Shown: one piece after another, positions 25,124-34,815 of the stretch
Numbering within the stretch: the stretch's first letter is position 1
Layout: every line of letters starts with the position of its first letter
NCBI GenBank assembly: GCA_044361535.1
Contig: JBIKIQ010000015.1
Coordinates: forward strand, 21,725 to 85,724
Length of the DNA stretch: 64,000 nt
Direction of reading: 5' to 3'
DNA from: UBA952 sp044361535
GTDB taxonomy: Bacteria > Bacteroidota > Bacteroidia > Flavobacteriales_D > Crocinitomicaceae
Notes under the pieces: model-generated
The model's input: only the letters and a program-made list of their open reading frames with translations
Told to the model about the DNA's origin: nothing
The model's database searches: none
Made by a program: the position numbers and the translations under genes

Positions 25124-27925
25124 TTAAAACGGAAATCCAAGTCCAAAGTGAATTGCCGGCGTAAATCTCTTGGGTAATATGTTAAGGACTTGTGTTCGTT
25201 GAGCTTCTGTATATCCTCCCACTGGTTCTGGTCCAATGAACTTTTGTAATCCTTCATTAACATAATTGGTACTTGGTTGAAAAAACCACTGTGAGCCACT
25301 AGGAAAAACAGGATTATAAATTGGAAATCCAATATCAAAACGAACGATAAAAAAGCTAAGATCTATTCTTACACCTGTTCCGGCTGCAAATGCGATTTGT
25401 TTATAAAAATCACTTGTAAACTCTCCTCCCTCACGTTTAGGATCAGTCTTATTCGTCCATATATTTCCAGCATCAACAAATAAACATGACTTAAATGTTT
25501 TTGTGATATTAAATCGATATTCAACGGACATTCCCAAACGAATATCAGCAACTTGGGTAATTGTTCTATTTGTGTCCAAGTAATACTTATATACACCTGG
25601 ACCGAGGCTTCGAGCTTTCCAACCACGATTATCATTGGCTCCTCCGGCAAAGAAACTGTAATCATAGGGTAATGATGTGGATGAATTCCCATAAGGTAAT
25701 CCATAACCTGCTTGAAGTCGAGCATGCAAACTGCTTTTTACATTGATTTTTGTTGAATAAATAAAATCATTATCCAATCTTACAAATTGAGAATATCCAA
25801 GTCCGAAAATTTGATATTGATTTTGGGAATTCATCTCTTGATTTCCTCTAAAAAACCATGGTGTATTACCCGCTAAATCTAGTGCGGAACTGAAATAGAT
25901 GTTGTCCTGAATTTTTCGTTTTGACTCATCTCGTTTCATGTTATTTAATTCATAAAACAAGCGGAAATCTTGCCAGATAAATTGATTTGAATATGTGTTT
26001 TTTAAGAATGGGTCATTTAATTGGTTTATTTTCGAACTGAAATCATCACTTGGATTAAATAGAACGTATTTTATCGAAGAAGCCAAGGGTAAACCAAATT
26101 GAAAAAGTTGCCATTTATCCTCGATGAATTGCCATGAATAGTTTAATTGAAATATTTCTCTGTCGAAGATATCTCGCTTTTGAAAATTATATGCCAAGTT
26201 GATCATGGTTTGTGGCTTTTGCCGCTTGGATAATTTAGTGACCGGAACCGGGAAGAGTCCTGGTATTTCTAATTTTAACGATGGTCCAATTTCAAATGTG
26301 TTAAAGCTTCTATTCGAGGTTTGAATTTTTTCTCCGCTTTCTGTTCGGTCAAAAACGGGGGGTTGAGATTCAAATCCACCACCGAATGAAAGAGTTAACT
26401 TTTGACCACCCCTAAACAAGTTTTTATTCGTGTAATTTACTGAAGCTGAAAGTCCTAAAAACCCATTTGAGTTTTTAAATCGCGGTTCAAATCTTACTAG
26501 TTGTTTTTCAGCAGGAACAAGGTAGTAGTGAACATCGATTTGGTTTTTATTTTGAATCTCAACGAAATGAGGTTTTATTGAACTAAATAAACCGAGTTGC
26601 AGAAGACTCTTATACGACCTGTCCAAATAATAGTCTTTATAATAGTTTGTTTTTTCCAAGTAATTTTGAAGTTCAAGATAACTAGGGCGTATAGGTGGTT
26701 TTTTCCCATTATACGTAACAATAACATCGCGAAAAGGATTAAGCACCTTTCCTTGTTCCTTTATCTTATTCTTTTTTTTCTCTGATTTAGTGTATGGTAT
26801 TTTATTATAACGTATTGTGTCTATCGTATTTACAAACTGAGATAAAATCGGATCGTTTAGTTGAAGCCCGCGATTAGCAATTTCTTTTGAAAAATCGCGA
26901 AATTTAGTAGTGTCACACAAGTGATAAAATACATTTCGAACCCGATAAACTCTGTATTCAGATGAAACAATATTACCGTCTTCTTTTGAAATTATTCGGT
27001 CGGAAATTTTAATTCCAAGAGTAACGCTGTTGTTTCTAAGGTTAGTATCTGCCTTGTAGCTTACACTTGAGCTAGTAAATCCATAATAACCATTATCGCG
27101 CATTCTTTTTGCAATTCTACTTCGTAGCTCGTCTAAATAAAAACTATCAAAAGGCTTACCAATTAATGGATGTTCTTTTTCCTTTTTGATATAACTTTTA
27201 ATAAACTCGTTAAGCTCTGACGTGTAATTTTTATTTTTGAAATCAAAATAGATGGAATCAATTTTAAAAAGTGGACCCGTATAAACGGTGTATGAAACAC
27301 TAGCTTCCTTTTTATATTTAACGGTACTTTGAACGGATGAAAAATAATAACCTTTCTTTTTTAAATAGTTTTTTACTTGTTCATTAGATTTTTTCATTAA
27401 TACACTATCAAAAACGATTGGTTTCTCGCCGTATTTATACTTTAGCCATTCTTTGACACCTAATTTTGGGACAAGTGTGTCAATGATTTTTTCAGTGTAG
27501 TATTCATAGCCTTTTTCTATTGCTTTTTGCAGCCGCTTTTCATTAATCAAAGCTTGTTTTTCTTTACGTTTTATATTTTTAAGCTCGATTTTTTTAATCT
27601 TTTTCGCTCTGTTTTTTGCAACAACGGCTGAATCAATTAGATTATAAACACGCAGTTTCGCTCGAATTCCAATCGTCCGATAATTAGGTTGTGGTCTAAG
27701 TAAGATAGTTAACTCTTCCTTGGTGATGTTTGTTTCTTTAATCAAACTTGAAAGGTCAAGTGAAATGGAAGAGCCTTGAGTAGTGTCTTGTGTCGAGTAA
27801 TTTAAGGTTAATTTATTTCGTTTTAGTAAATACTTACCTTTTGGCACATTTTTCGAAACATTACAACTTGCAAAAAGTATGGCAAGAATCAAATAAAAAT
27901 AGGTAAGTTTACGCTTCACAAACAT
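25124..27925 (-). CDS. TamL-like outer-membrane assembly lipoprotein (BamA/TamA superfamily)
   Basis: 933 aa from the ATG at 27,925, where a lipoprotein signal begins (MFVKRKLTYF ... FASC, lipid Cys ~22); a longer frame would start inside the divergent methyltransferase. The N-terminal ~450 residues contain POTRA-like repeats and a Lys-rich coil. The C-terminal half is an Omp85/BamA-type barrel with repeated amphipathic strands and FFAGGANDNRGWKARSLGPG (the VRGF/Y-like loop). It ends in GLGFPF, with a terminal aromatic. TamA-like lipoproteins of this type occur in Bacteroidota and are thought to work with TamB in envelope biogenesis. Confidence 0.9.
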   Translation of the reverse strand: MFVKRKLTYFYLILAILFASCNVSKNVPKGKYLLKRNKLTLNYSTQDTTQGSSISLDLSSLIKETNITKEELTILLRPQPNYRTIGIRAKLRVYNLIDSAVVAKNRAKKIKKIELKNIKRKEKQALINEKRLQKAIEKGYEYYTEKIIDTLVPKLGVKEWLKYKYGEKPIVFDSVLMKKSNEQVKNYLKKKGYYFSSVQSTVKYKKEASVSYTVYTGPLFKIDSIYFDFKNKNYTSELNEFIKSYIKKEKEHPLIGKPFDSFYLDELRSRIAKRMRDNGYYGFTSSSVSYKADTNLRNNSVTLGIKISDRIISKEDGNIVSSEYRVYRVRNVFYHLCDTTKFRDFSKEIANRGLQLNDPILSQFVNTIDTIRYNKIPYTKSEKKKNKIKEQGKVLNPFRDVIVTYNGKKPPIRPSYLELQNYLEKTNYYKDYYLDRSYKSLLQLGLFSSIKPHFVEIQNKNQIDVHYYLVPAEKQLVRFEPRFKNSNGFLGLSASVNYTNKNLFRGGQKLTLSFGGGFESQPPVFDRTESGEKIQTSNRSFNTFEIGPSLKLEIPGLFPVPVTKLSKRQKPQTMINLAYNFQKRDIFDREIFQLNYSWQFIEDKWQLFQFGLPLASSIKYVLFNPSDDFSSKINQLNDPFLKNTYSNQFIWQDFRLFYELNNMKRDESKRKIQDNIYFSSALDLAGNTPWFFRGNQEMNSQNQYQIFGLGYSQFVRLDNDFIYSTKINVKSSLHARLQAGYGLPYGNSSTSLPYDYSFFAGGANDNRGWKARSLGPGVYKYYLDTNRTITQVADIRLGMSVEYRFNITKTFKSCLFVDAGNIWTNKTDPKREGGEFTSDFYKQIAFAAGTGVRIDLSFFIVRFDIGFPIYNPVFPSGSQWFFQPSTNYVNEGLQKFIGPEPVGGYTEAQRTQVLNILPKRFTPAIHFGLGFPF

Positions 27926-27958
27926 AATTAATAACAAAAATAAGAATAATACGCTTTC

Positions 27959-28705
27959 ATGGGTGCATCTAAACAATTACTCAAGGATATAGCAAAATTA
28001 AAAATGCATAAATTTCGTCAACTTCAAGATAGATTTGTTGTTGAGGGGGATAAGTTAGTTTACGAAGCTATTACTTCAATACCTGGAAAAATTCTGCAAA
28101 TTTTTGTTACTCCCGAAACAAAATTGCTACCCCATGATTTAGCCAAATTTAGTGTTTCCGAAATTTCAAGTGCTGAATTAGTTAAGATTTCTTCACAAAA
28201 ATCTCCTCAAAATTCACTCGCTATAGTTGATTCATCCTTTTATAATTCAGATGTAATAAAAGATAATTTACTTTTGGCATGTGATGATATCCAAGATCCT
28301 GGAAATTTTGGGACAATTATCAGAACAGCTGATTGGTTTGGTATCCACACCGTTTTAGCATCTAAAAATAGTGTTGATGTATTTAATCAAAAAGTAATTC
28401 AAGCCAGTATGGGCTCAGTTTTCCGTGTGCGCGTTGAATATGTAGATTTGAAAGACTGGTTATCCAAAACAGATAGAAGAATTGTTGGTGCCTTATTAGA
28501 TGGAACAACAATTTTTAATTATGCCACACAAGCAAATTCAGTATTAATTATTGGTAATGAAGGAAAAGGGATTTCTCATGAGGTTATAGGACTTATTCAA
28601 GATAAGGTAACTATACCGTCGTTCGGAAATGCAGAGTCATTGAATGCAGCAGTTGCCACTGGTATAATCGTTGCTGAATTGACAAATAAAATTCACAATG
28701 GTTGA
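27959..28705 (+). CDS. TrmH/SpoU-family RNA 2'-O-methyltransferase
   Basis: 248 aa. N-terminal substrate-binding domain (KLKMHKFRQLQDRFVVEG, typical of the rRNA G2251-type RlmB branch) and a SPOUT knot domain with the three SpoU motifs: DIQDPGNFGTIIRTADWFG, IIGNEGKGIS and IPSFGNAESLNAAVATGII. It methylates a ribose in rRNA or tRNA using SAM; the exact target cannot be assigned here. Divergent from the TamL gene with about 33 bp between starts, and overlapping the YqgE gene by 8 bp. Confidence 0.92.
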   Translation: MGASKQLLKDIAKLKMHKFRQLQDRFVVEGDKLVYEAITSIPGKILQIFVTPETKLLPHDLAKFSVSEISSAELVKISSQKSPQNSLAIVDSSFYNSDVIKDNLLLACDDIQDPGNFGTIIRTADWFGIHTVLASKNSVDVFNQKVIQASMGSVFRVRVEYVDLKDWLSKTDRRIVGALLDGTTIFNYATQANSVLIIGNEGKGISHEVIGLIQDKVTIPSFGNAESLNAAVATGIIVAELTNKIHNG

Positions 28706-29276
28706 TTTGGCATTTAAAAATAATAGATTTCCTAAGAAAGGAAGTATATTAATAGCTGATCCTTTTTTAAACGATAACTATTTTACAAGATCCGTTGTTA
28801 TTCTATGCGATTTTTCAAATGAAGGTTCATTTGGTTTTGTTCTTACAAATTATTTAGATGTTGATTTAGCCACTATTGATTCTACATTTCCTGTTAAAAA
28901 TGCAAAAATCAGTGTTGGTGGACCTGCGGAAACAGAACATTTATTCTACATTCATCAATTTGGTGATCAGGTAGATGAATCAATAGAAATTATGGATGAT
29001 TTGTATTTTGGAGGAAATTACAGCCAAATTCAAACGCTTTTGGAAGCAAATACAGATAATCATAAAAAAGTGCGATTTTTTCTTGGCTATTCTGGTTGGG
29101 GGTATACTCAATTAATAGAGGAACTTAAAGAAAATTCGTGGATGGTAGTGAATAATGTAACAAGTAGTGAAATTATTGAAACTGACAGGGAAGATTTTTG
29201 GAAATATTGTATGGAAAAACAAGGGAAACGCTACCAAATAATGTCAAAATTTCCTAAAAATCCAAATGAAAACTAA
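28698..29276 (+). CDS. YqgE/AlgH family protein (UPF0301)
   Basis: 192 aa, normal length. Family hallmarks: GSILIADPFLNDNYFTRSVV near residue 15, FGFVLTN, VGGPAE near 75, RFFLGYSGWGYTQLIEEL near 125 and SWMV. The fold is known from structures, but the molecular role is unproved; the AlgH name refers to alginate regulation in Pseudomonas and should not be carried over. Starts within the methyltransferase 3' end and overlaps the PLC-like gene by 11 bp: a compact three-gene plus-strand unit. Confidence 0.93.
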   Translation: MVDLAFKNNRFPKKGSILIADPFLNDNYFTRSVVILCDFSNEGSFGFVLTNYLDVDLATIDSTFPVKNAKISVGGPAETEHLFYIHQFGDQVDESIEIMDDLYFGGNYSQIQTLLEANTDNHKKVRFFLGYSGWGYTQLIEELKENSWMVVNNVTSSEIIETDREDFWKYCMEKQGKRYQIMSKFPKNPNEN

Positions 29277-30363
29277 AGGTGTTTTTTTTCTTTTCAGCTT
29301 GTTTTTTGTCTTATTTGGGAATTCCCAAACGGAAGATATTAGACTGAATGATATCCGAATTTTAGCATCACATAATTCTTATAAAAAGTTGCCGAATAAA
29401 AAAGTCCTTCGATTTTTAGGCAGATTCAAAAAGCAACTCGGAAAGGAAAATGATCCTATTCAGTTAGATTATGGTCATGAAACGTTGGAAGAACAGCTAG
29501 AGAATTATCATGTGCGAGGCTTTGAATTAGATGTTTATTATGATCCTAGGGGAAAACTTTATCGAAAAAGAAAAATTAATCGATATTTATATGGAGAGAA
29601 GGTTAAGGTGAAAAATAAGTCTATCACAAAGCCTGGGTTTAAGGTTTTACATATTCCTGATATTGATTTTGAAACGAATTATTTGACTTTTGTAGAGTCC
29701 TTGCGTGCAATAAAAAGTTGGACAGATTTGAATCCCAATCATTCACCTATTTTTATTAATGTAGAAGCCAAAGGATCTACAGCTGCAGATGAATCTCGAT
29801 TTTTAAGGTTCATTGGTTTCAAAAAGGCTATTTTATTCGATAGTTTAGCTTACCAGAAATTGGACGATGAGATAAAATCAGTATTTGGTAGACATAAGTT
29901 ACTCATACCAGGCGATTTGAGGTCTGATTTTACGTCAATAGATGAACGATTATCGAAAATTGGTTGGCCCTTACTTAGTGAGTGTTCAGGGAAAATCATT
30001 TTTATTTTGCAAGGAAATAAGGATGACTTATATAAGAGAAGTATTGATAATAATGATGATCGAGTGATGTTTGTTTATTCAGAACCGGGAGAAAAAAATG
30101 CAGCATTTGTTATTCGGAATTCATCACTGGGAATAGAAAAAGAGATTAATGAATTGTCTAATAAATACATTGTTCGCTCACGAACAGATGCAGGTACGCA
30201 TCAATCAAGAGCAAATGATTACACGGATTTTCATTCTGTTTTAAAAAGTAATGCACAGATAATTTCAACTGATTATTATCGAGCAGACCTTCGTTGGAGT
30301 TCGTATCAAGTGAAATTAGAAGGGGCTACGAAGAGCAAACCGTTTATTTATAGGCATGATTAA
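29266..30363 (+). CDS. Exported phosphoinositide-specific phospholipase C-like protein
   Basis: 365 aa. Signal peptide 1-20 (FLFSLFFVLFGNSQ). Belongs to the PLC-like TIM-barrel group annotated as Ca2+-dependent phosphoinositide-specific PLC: first catalytic His in ILASHNSYKKLP, acidic pair in GFELDVYYDP, second His in VLHIPDIDF, NVEAKG, and a late segment IVRSRTDAGTHQSRANDYT. Predicted to act on phosphorylated head-group lipids outside the inner membrane; the true substrate is unknown because most bacteria lack phosphoinositides. Its stop meets the convergent corA stop (4-bp overlap). Confidence 0.85.
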   Translation: MKTKGVFFLFSLFFVLFGNSQTEDIRLNDIRILASHNSYKKLPNKKVLRFLGRFKKQLGKENDPIQLDYGHETLEEQLENYHVRGFELDVYYDPRGKLYRKRKINRYLYGEKVKVKNKSITKPGFKVLHIPDIDFETNYLTFVESLRAIKSWTDLNPNHSPIFINVEAKGSTAADESRFLRFIGFKKAILFDSLAYQKLDDEIKSVFGRHKLLIPGDLRSDFTSIDERLSKIGWPLLSECSGKIIFILQGNKDDLYKRSIDNNDDRVMFVYSEPGEKNAAFVIRNSSLGIEKEINELSNKYIVRSRTDAGTHQSRANDYTDFHSVLKSNAQIISTDYYRADLRWSSYQVKLEGATKSKPFIYRHD

Positions 30364-31385
30364 AAATCTTTTTTAAGCCATCCTCTGCTAATAAAATACG
30401 CTAAAAGAAAAACTCCAATTAAAAACATCACACCAACGACAGTATAATAACCATACGTGTATTCCAATTCAGGCATATATTTAAAATTCATTCCATAAAC
30501 ACCAACAATAAACGTGAGTGGAATAAAAATAGAACTTACAATAGTTAAGACTTTCATAATCTCATTCATACGTTGTCCCTGTGAGGCGTAGTACAAATTG
30601 GCCATGCCATCCAATATTTGTTTATTCGCATCAATTTCATCCAATACAGTGAGACAAGCGTCCTTCAAATTTTTGAAATAAAGTTTATTATTCCTGTCGA
30701 TAAAGTTTGTATCATTCATTTCCAATTGGTAGGTAATATCCCGCATTGGTTGTGTTATTTTTCGCAGTTCAATAAGTTTCCTCTTTTCTATTTCAATTTC
30801 TTTCAAGATGTTTCTTTGACTTTTTTTCAATACAATAGAGTCAAGTTCAGCAATCTTATCGCTAATATTCTCGATTACTTCAAAATAATTGTCAATTATA
30901 GATTCTAATAGTCGAAACATTAAAAAATCCGCCTTTTTAGACCGTACCTTTCCGCGTGCTTTTTCAATGCGATCTCGCACATCTGTAAAATGATCTGAGG
31001 ATTGGTCTTGGAAAGAAATAAGATAGTCCTTACTTAAAATGAAGGAAATATTTTCCTCAATTAAAAGATTTTCAACTTGATTAGATGGTAATGCAGATTT
31101 GATACTAAAAAACATGTAATTTGAGTACTCTTCAACTTTTGGACGTCGTGATGGAAAATAGATATTTTCAATATTAAGCTTCTCAATTCCCAAATTTTTG
31201 CAAAGAATCTCAATACTATCTCTATCATTTAATCCATGAAAGTTCAACCAAGACACATAATCAGAATCAATTTCTGAAATATGGAATTGATCTTTAAAAA
31301 ATACGGGAGTTTCTCGGTTAATTAGATAAAACTCAAGATTGTATTTATATAATTGACATTGATCTAATGTATCAGCTTTAATCAT
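30360..31385 (-). CDS. corA: CorA-family Mg2+/Co2+ transporter
   Basis: 341 aa. A large cytoplasmic N-terminal domain, long helical stalk (KIAELDSIVLKKSQRN ... DANKQILDGMANLYYASQGQRMNEIMKV) and two C-terminal membrane helices around the signature YGMNFKYMPELEY, where GMN forms the selectivity loop. It ends with a basic tail (SRGWLKKDF). Predicted homopentameric inner-membrane channel for Mg2+, possibly Co2+ or Ni2+. It is 1 bp downstream of the peptidase gene, at the end of a minus-strand run that starts with parA. Confidence 0.93.
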   Translation of the reverse strand: MIKADTLDQCQLYKYNLEFYLINRETPVFFKDQFHISEIDSDYVSWLNFHGLNDRDSIEILCKNLGIEKLNIENIYFPSRRPKVEEYSNYMFFSIKSALPSNQVENLLIEENISFILSKDYLISFQDQSSDHFTDVRDRIEKARGKVRSKKADFLMFRLLESIIDNYFEVIENISDKIAELDSIVLKKSQRNILKEIEIEKRKLIELRKITQPMRDITYQLEMNDTNFIDRNNKLYFKNLKDACLTVLDEIDANKQILDGMANLYYASQGQRMNEIMKVLTIVSSIFIPLTFIVGVYGMNFKYMPELEYTYGYYTVVGVMFLIGVFLLAYFISRGWLKKDF

Positions 31386-31386
31386 A

Positions 31387-32310
31387 CTATAAATAGTTTA
31401 AAAGTAGTGAATACAGTTCAATCATACTGTAAATGTCGGATTTGTAGACCGTTTCCTTGATTGTGTGAACATGATCTTCGGGTGCGCCAATGAAGCACCA
31501 ATCAACCGGTAAATGGCTTTTTTGCAATATGCTTCCATCACTTCCACCGGCAGACTCAACCTCTAGTTGAAAAGGAATTTTATTTTCTTTACATATCTCA
31601 ACAATTCTGGTTAAATATGTTTTTCGAGGAATTAATGAATCACGCAAAGAAATAGCTACACCACCTTCGTGTTTAACGCCTTCAGTTACCCAAGTAATAT
31701 CACATATGAGCGCTTGATGTAGGTTATAATGATTAAACAAATAATTGGCGCAATAGGCAACCGAGTTACCACCATGTTCTTCATACGTGGTGAACACAAT
31801 GGCTCCATTTTCAATAGTTTCGGCCAATTTTAGCGCAACGAAAACACCTAGTCGATTGTCTAAATAGGGTGATTGTATATAGCGATCTGTTTCAATAAAA
31901 TTCGGCTTAAAACTTAAAAGTGTACCTGGATCGATTTGTCGATCATAAATGCATTTTAAATCAAAATCTCCATCTGGCTGTTCAAATAACATTATTTCAG
32001 TTTCAATTTCGCCATGAGAATCTGAACCCACTAAAATCATCGAATCTGTGTATCGTGGGCTTCCAATTGGAATAAGGTTATTGGAATACCCAACTGTGTA
32101 TCCGATAGTGTCAATGTGGGCGTAAATAGCAGTTTTAGGGTCTCCGAAAACCAAAATCAAGCAGTCGTGTAAATGTGGTTCAACGATGATTTTAGGTTGC
32201 TTTTTCCATCCCGACATATTTTCCTCACAATAGTTTTGGATGAATTTTGAAACAGTACTTTCATCCCCTGAAACACCTTGAATTGATACTAATTTTTTTA
32301 GTAATTCCAT
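31387..32310 (-). CDS. M42/M20-like zinc aminopeptidase
   Basis: 307 aa, slightly short for M42 (usually ~340-360). Metal-ligand and catalytic motifs are in order: AHIDTIGY (first His/Asp), SPYLDNRLGV (bridging Asp), TYEEHGG (catalytic Glu and ligand), ALICDITWV (Asp ligand) and EDHVHT (final His). This matches the co-catalytic zinc aminopeptidases of clan MH. Predicted cytoplasmic aminopeptidase or deblocking enzyme; the peptide preference is unknown. It lies between WbqC (15 bp) and corA (1 bp). Confidence 0.82.
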   Translation of the reverse strand: MELLKKLVSIQGVSGDESTVSKFIQNYCEENMSGWKKQPKIIVEPHLHDCLILVFGDPKTAIYAHIDTIGYTVGYSNNLIPIGSPRYTDSMILVGSDSHGEIETEIMLFEQPDGDFDLKCIYDRQIDPGTLLSFKPNFIETDRYIQSPYLDNRLGVFVALKLAETIENGAIVFTTYEEHGGNSVAYCANYLFNHYNLHQALICDITWVTEGVKHEGGVAISLRDSLIPRKTYLTRIVEICKENKIPFQLEVESAGGSDGSILQKSHLPVDWCFIGAPEDHVHTIKETVYKSDIYSMIELYSLLLNYL

Positions 32311-32325
32311 TTTTGTTGATATAGG

Positions 32326-32904
32326 TTATTCATCTAAAATTAACTTTCTTCCAATTGGTCCTTCGCAGAAAATAAGATCCAAGATAGATAAATTTGATTG
32401 AAATGGAAATCTATCAGAAAAAACTTGAATATATTCTTTTGAATTATGCTTTCTGTCAAGGAAGTCAAAAGTGAGGTCGTGATTTATTTTTTCGTCAGAG
32501 TAGTAAATTTTTTTAAGGTCGAAAGCTTCTAACATGAAGTTTAAAATGTCGTAGTTTAAATCAATTAAAAATTCTTGTTTTGAGTTAATTAGGTGAAAAA
32601 TTTCATCATCATAAAACTCAAAAAAAGGAGAATTTTGATATGCACTTTTTATAGCACCCCAATGGTCTTTTCTCCAACTTTGAGATTGTACTATTTTAAT
32701 ATCTTTCGTCAATGATTTCGATCCTTCTGTCTTAATGACAGGAACGGATAAGGCTTGAATTCCATTTCCAGTAAAAATTTCACATCGATTTCTAAAGGAT
32801 TGTTTCAAATATGTTTCATTTCCCGATATCGCAGGATCCTGACAATTATTAATTGTTCGGAAGTATGAAATAGAAGGAAAATAACTCGTTGGAAACAAGT
32901 TCAT
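32326..32904 (-). CDS. WbqC family protein
   Basis: 192 aa. The family pattern is visible in NCQDPAISGNETYLKQSFRNRCEIFTGNG, SQSWRKDHWGAIKSAYQNSPFF with its YxxSPFF core, and YSDEKINHDLTFDFLDRKHN. WbqC-like proteins are named from O-antigen clusters; their chemistry has not been shown. No other glycan genes are nearby, so a cell-surface role is only hinted at. The ATG start at 32,904 overlaps the lepB stop as TAATG, so it is coupled to lepB. This neighbourhood (lepB-WbqC) is conserved across many Bacteroidota. Confidence 0.88.
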   Translation of the reverse strand: MNLFPTSYFPSISYFRTINNCQDPAISGNETYLKQSFRNRCEIFTGNGIQALSVPVIKTEGSKSLTKDIKIVQSQSWRKDHWGAIKSAYQNSPFFEFYDDEIFHLINSKQEFLIDLNYDILNFMLEAFDLKKIYYSDEKINHDLTFDFLDRKHNSKEYIQVFSDRFPFQSNLSILDLIFCEGPIGRKLILDE

Positions 32905-34814
32905 TATTCAATCCACTTGAAAATTCGTTCCCAGCGAACACCTAAATATGGACTTTTGGAAAACCAAACAAGTGATGCTCTTCCTACAACATGATCTTCA
33001 GGAACAAATCCCCAAATCCTTGAATCTGCTGAATTGTAGCGATTGTCTCCCATTAACCAATAATAGTTCATTTCAACAGTATATGTCGATGTCTTTTTCC
33101 CATCTATGTATATACCGTCCTTTTTTTCTTCTAATTTATGACCTTCATAAGCCGTAATAATACGTCTATACCACGCAATATTTTCTTTTGTGAAGTCAAC
33201 AACTTTCCCTTTGTATGGTATTTGAATGCGATGGAAATCCGTGATTGTATTGTCAACATCAAAATCGTTCGGGAAGGTACGTAAATTATCAAGTTGTAAA
33301 TTGTTTTTACTGGTTGACTTTTTAGCAATAGCCAAATTAAATTTAGCCTTTGGAAAATCTTTTAATATTCTATTTTTTTCAGAAAGGCTAATATTAAAGG
33401 CATAAAAATCTTTGTTTGGATCTACATTGTATTGCAATGAATATTCCATTTTATCAGAAAAATCCATAGTTTCTGGGGCTTTGAAATCGCCTCTTTCGTA
33501 TTCAAGACCGTATTTATCAAACATTTCCTCTGCAGTAGGGAAAGTTGCGGTTGATTTTTCAACAAAGTACAATAGGCACTGATTATCAGCGATATACGCT
33601 GGCTTGTTGTTGACATAAAGAACGGATTTTTTGATTTCAATCCAGTCTTTTGGAACAGCAACACAACGTTTAATGTAGTTTTCACGCTTATCAACAGGTC
33701 TATGTACGAGTCCGTAATGTTCTATGAAATTTAATTCACTTCCGGATGCACCGCCTCTACAATACGTTACCCCATCAGCCATGTTTTTGCGCGCTATTCC
33801 TTTCCAGTTTGTGAAATCTTTTCTGAAATCTTGACCAAATGAATCAATAAATTTTTCTCGAGCCTGAAATTCATATTGATATTTAAATTTTTGAGCTATA
33901 TCTCCAATTTTAGAGGCATTATCCTGCGTCCAATAGTATTTCGCTTCATCGTTTAAAATACCGTGATAATCGTGCCCCATTAAACTGCTTTCAGGACTAC
34001 TTGGGTCGTATATAGCAGTATCACCTGAAGGATAATTGAACACAACGACATCGTTTCTATTAACATCTCCAAAACCAGGCAAACGGAAATAAGAACCTTT
34101 TTCAAGGGTTGTATACGATTTCATATTTACCAAGGGAACAGTGTTGTGAACAAGTGGATAGGAGAGAGGAGTAACAGGAACTTTTGATCCATAAGCCAAT
34201 TTATTAACAAAAAGAAAATCACCTACCAAAAGCGTTTTCTCCATGGAACCTGTTGGAATTTGAAAAGGTTCAAAGACATACGTTCTTATAATTCCAGCTG
34301 CAATTAGTGCAAACCAGATGGAATCTCCCCATTCTTTTACAATTGTTTTGTCTCCACTTTTTTCCTTTTTAAATAGTCCAATTAATGTTACTAATACATG
34401 AGCAATAACAGGAAGACTCAAAAACAAGATAAGGTGATCACTCCACGCTCTTTCCGCTTTGTCTTTTTCTCTAGCCCAATTTGTACCAGGAACACATGGA
34501 TCTCCATTTGAACCAATTTTATACATTAGGTAATATGGAAAAAGAATTCCTTGAATTGTGTCTGAAATAGAGAAATAACCAAATTTTCTAAAGTATGAGA
34601 TATTTAGAACAGCTAACATAATCAAATGCACCCCTGGCACCAACATTAGCAAGGACCAAAAAGGTTTATTACAAGTGATTTTAAAAGCTACAAAATAGTT
34701 ATAGCCCGGAACAAGCGCTTCCCATTTTTGTCTACCAGCTGTTGGAAATGACATCCACCAACAAGCAAGATAAGGATGAAGTAATATAAGTCCGTAAAAA
34801 TAGATAAAAGACAT
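32904..34814 (-). CDS. lepB: Signal peptidase I, long Bacteroidota form
   Basis: 636 aa, long for this family. The N-terminal ~130 residues hold several membrane segments of a DUF5684-like domain. Catalytic Ser (about residue 192) is in the GSMEKTLLVGDFLFVNK box, followed by GDVNRNDVVVFNYPSGD. The Lys box YIKRCVAVPKDW is about 190 residues later because of a large inserted region. A second insert precedes the C-terminal MGDNRYNSADSRIWGFVPEDHVVGRA box. Type I signal peptidase cleaves Sec signal peptides on the periplasmic face of the inner membrane. 1 bp from dapB; overlaps WbqC. Confidence 0.93.
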   Translation of the reverse strand: MSFIYFYGLILLHPYLACWWMSFPTAGRQKWEALVPGYNYFVAFKITCNKPFWSLLMLVPGVHLIMLAVLNISYFRKFGYFSISDTIQGILFPYYLMYKIGSNGDPCVPGTNWAREKDKAERAWSDHLILFLSLPVIAHVLVTLIGLFKKEKSGDKTIVKEWGDSIWFALIAAGIIRTYVFEPFQIPTGSMEKTLLVGDFLFVNKLAYGSKVPVTPLSYPLVHNTVPLVNMKSYTTLEKGSYFRLPGFGDVNRNDVVVFNYPSGDTAIYDPSSPESSLMGHDYHGILNDEAKYYWTQDNASKIGDIAQKFKYQYEFQAREKFIDSFGQDFRKDFTNWKGIARKNMADGVTYCRGGASGSELNFIEHYGLVHRPVDKRENYIKRCVAVPKDWIEIKKSVLYVNNKPAYIADNQCLLYFVEKSTATFPTAEEMFDKYGLEYERGDFKAPETMDFSDKMEYSLQYNVDPNKDFYAFNISLSEKNRILKDFPKAKFNLAIAKKSTSKNNLQLDNLRTFPNDFDVDNTITDFHRIQIPYKGKVVDFTKENIAWYRRIITAYEGHKLEEKKDGIYIDGKKTSTYTVEMNYYWLMGDNRYNSADSRIWGFVPEDHVVGRASLVWFSKSPYLGVRWERIFKWIE

Positions 34815-34815
34815 T

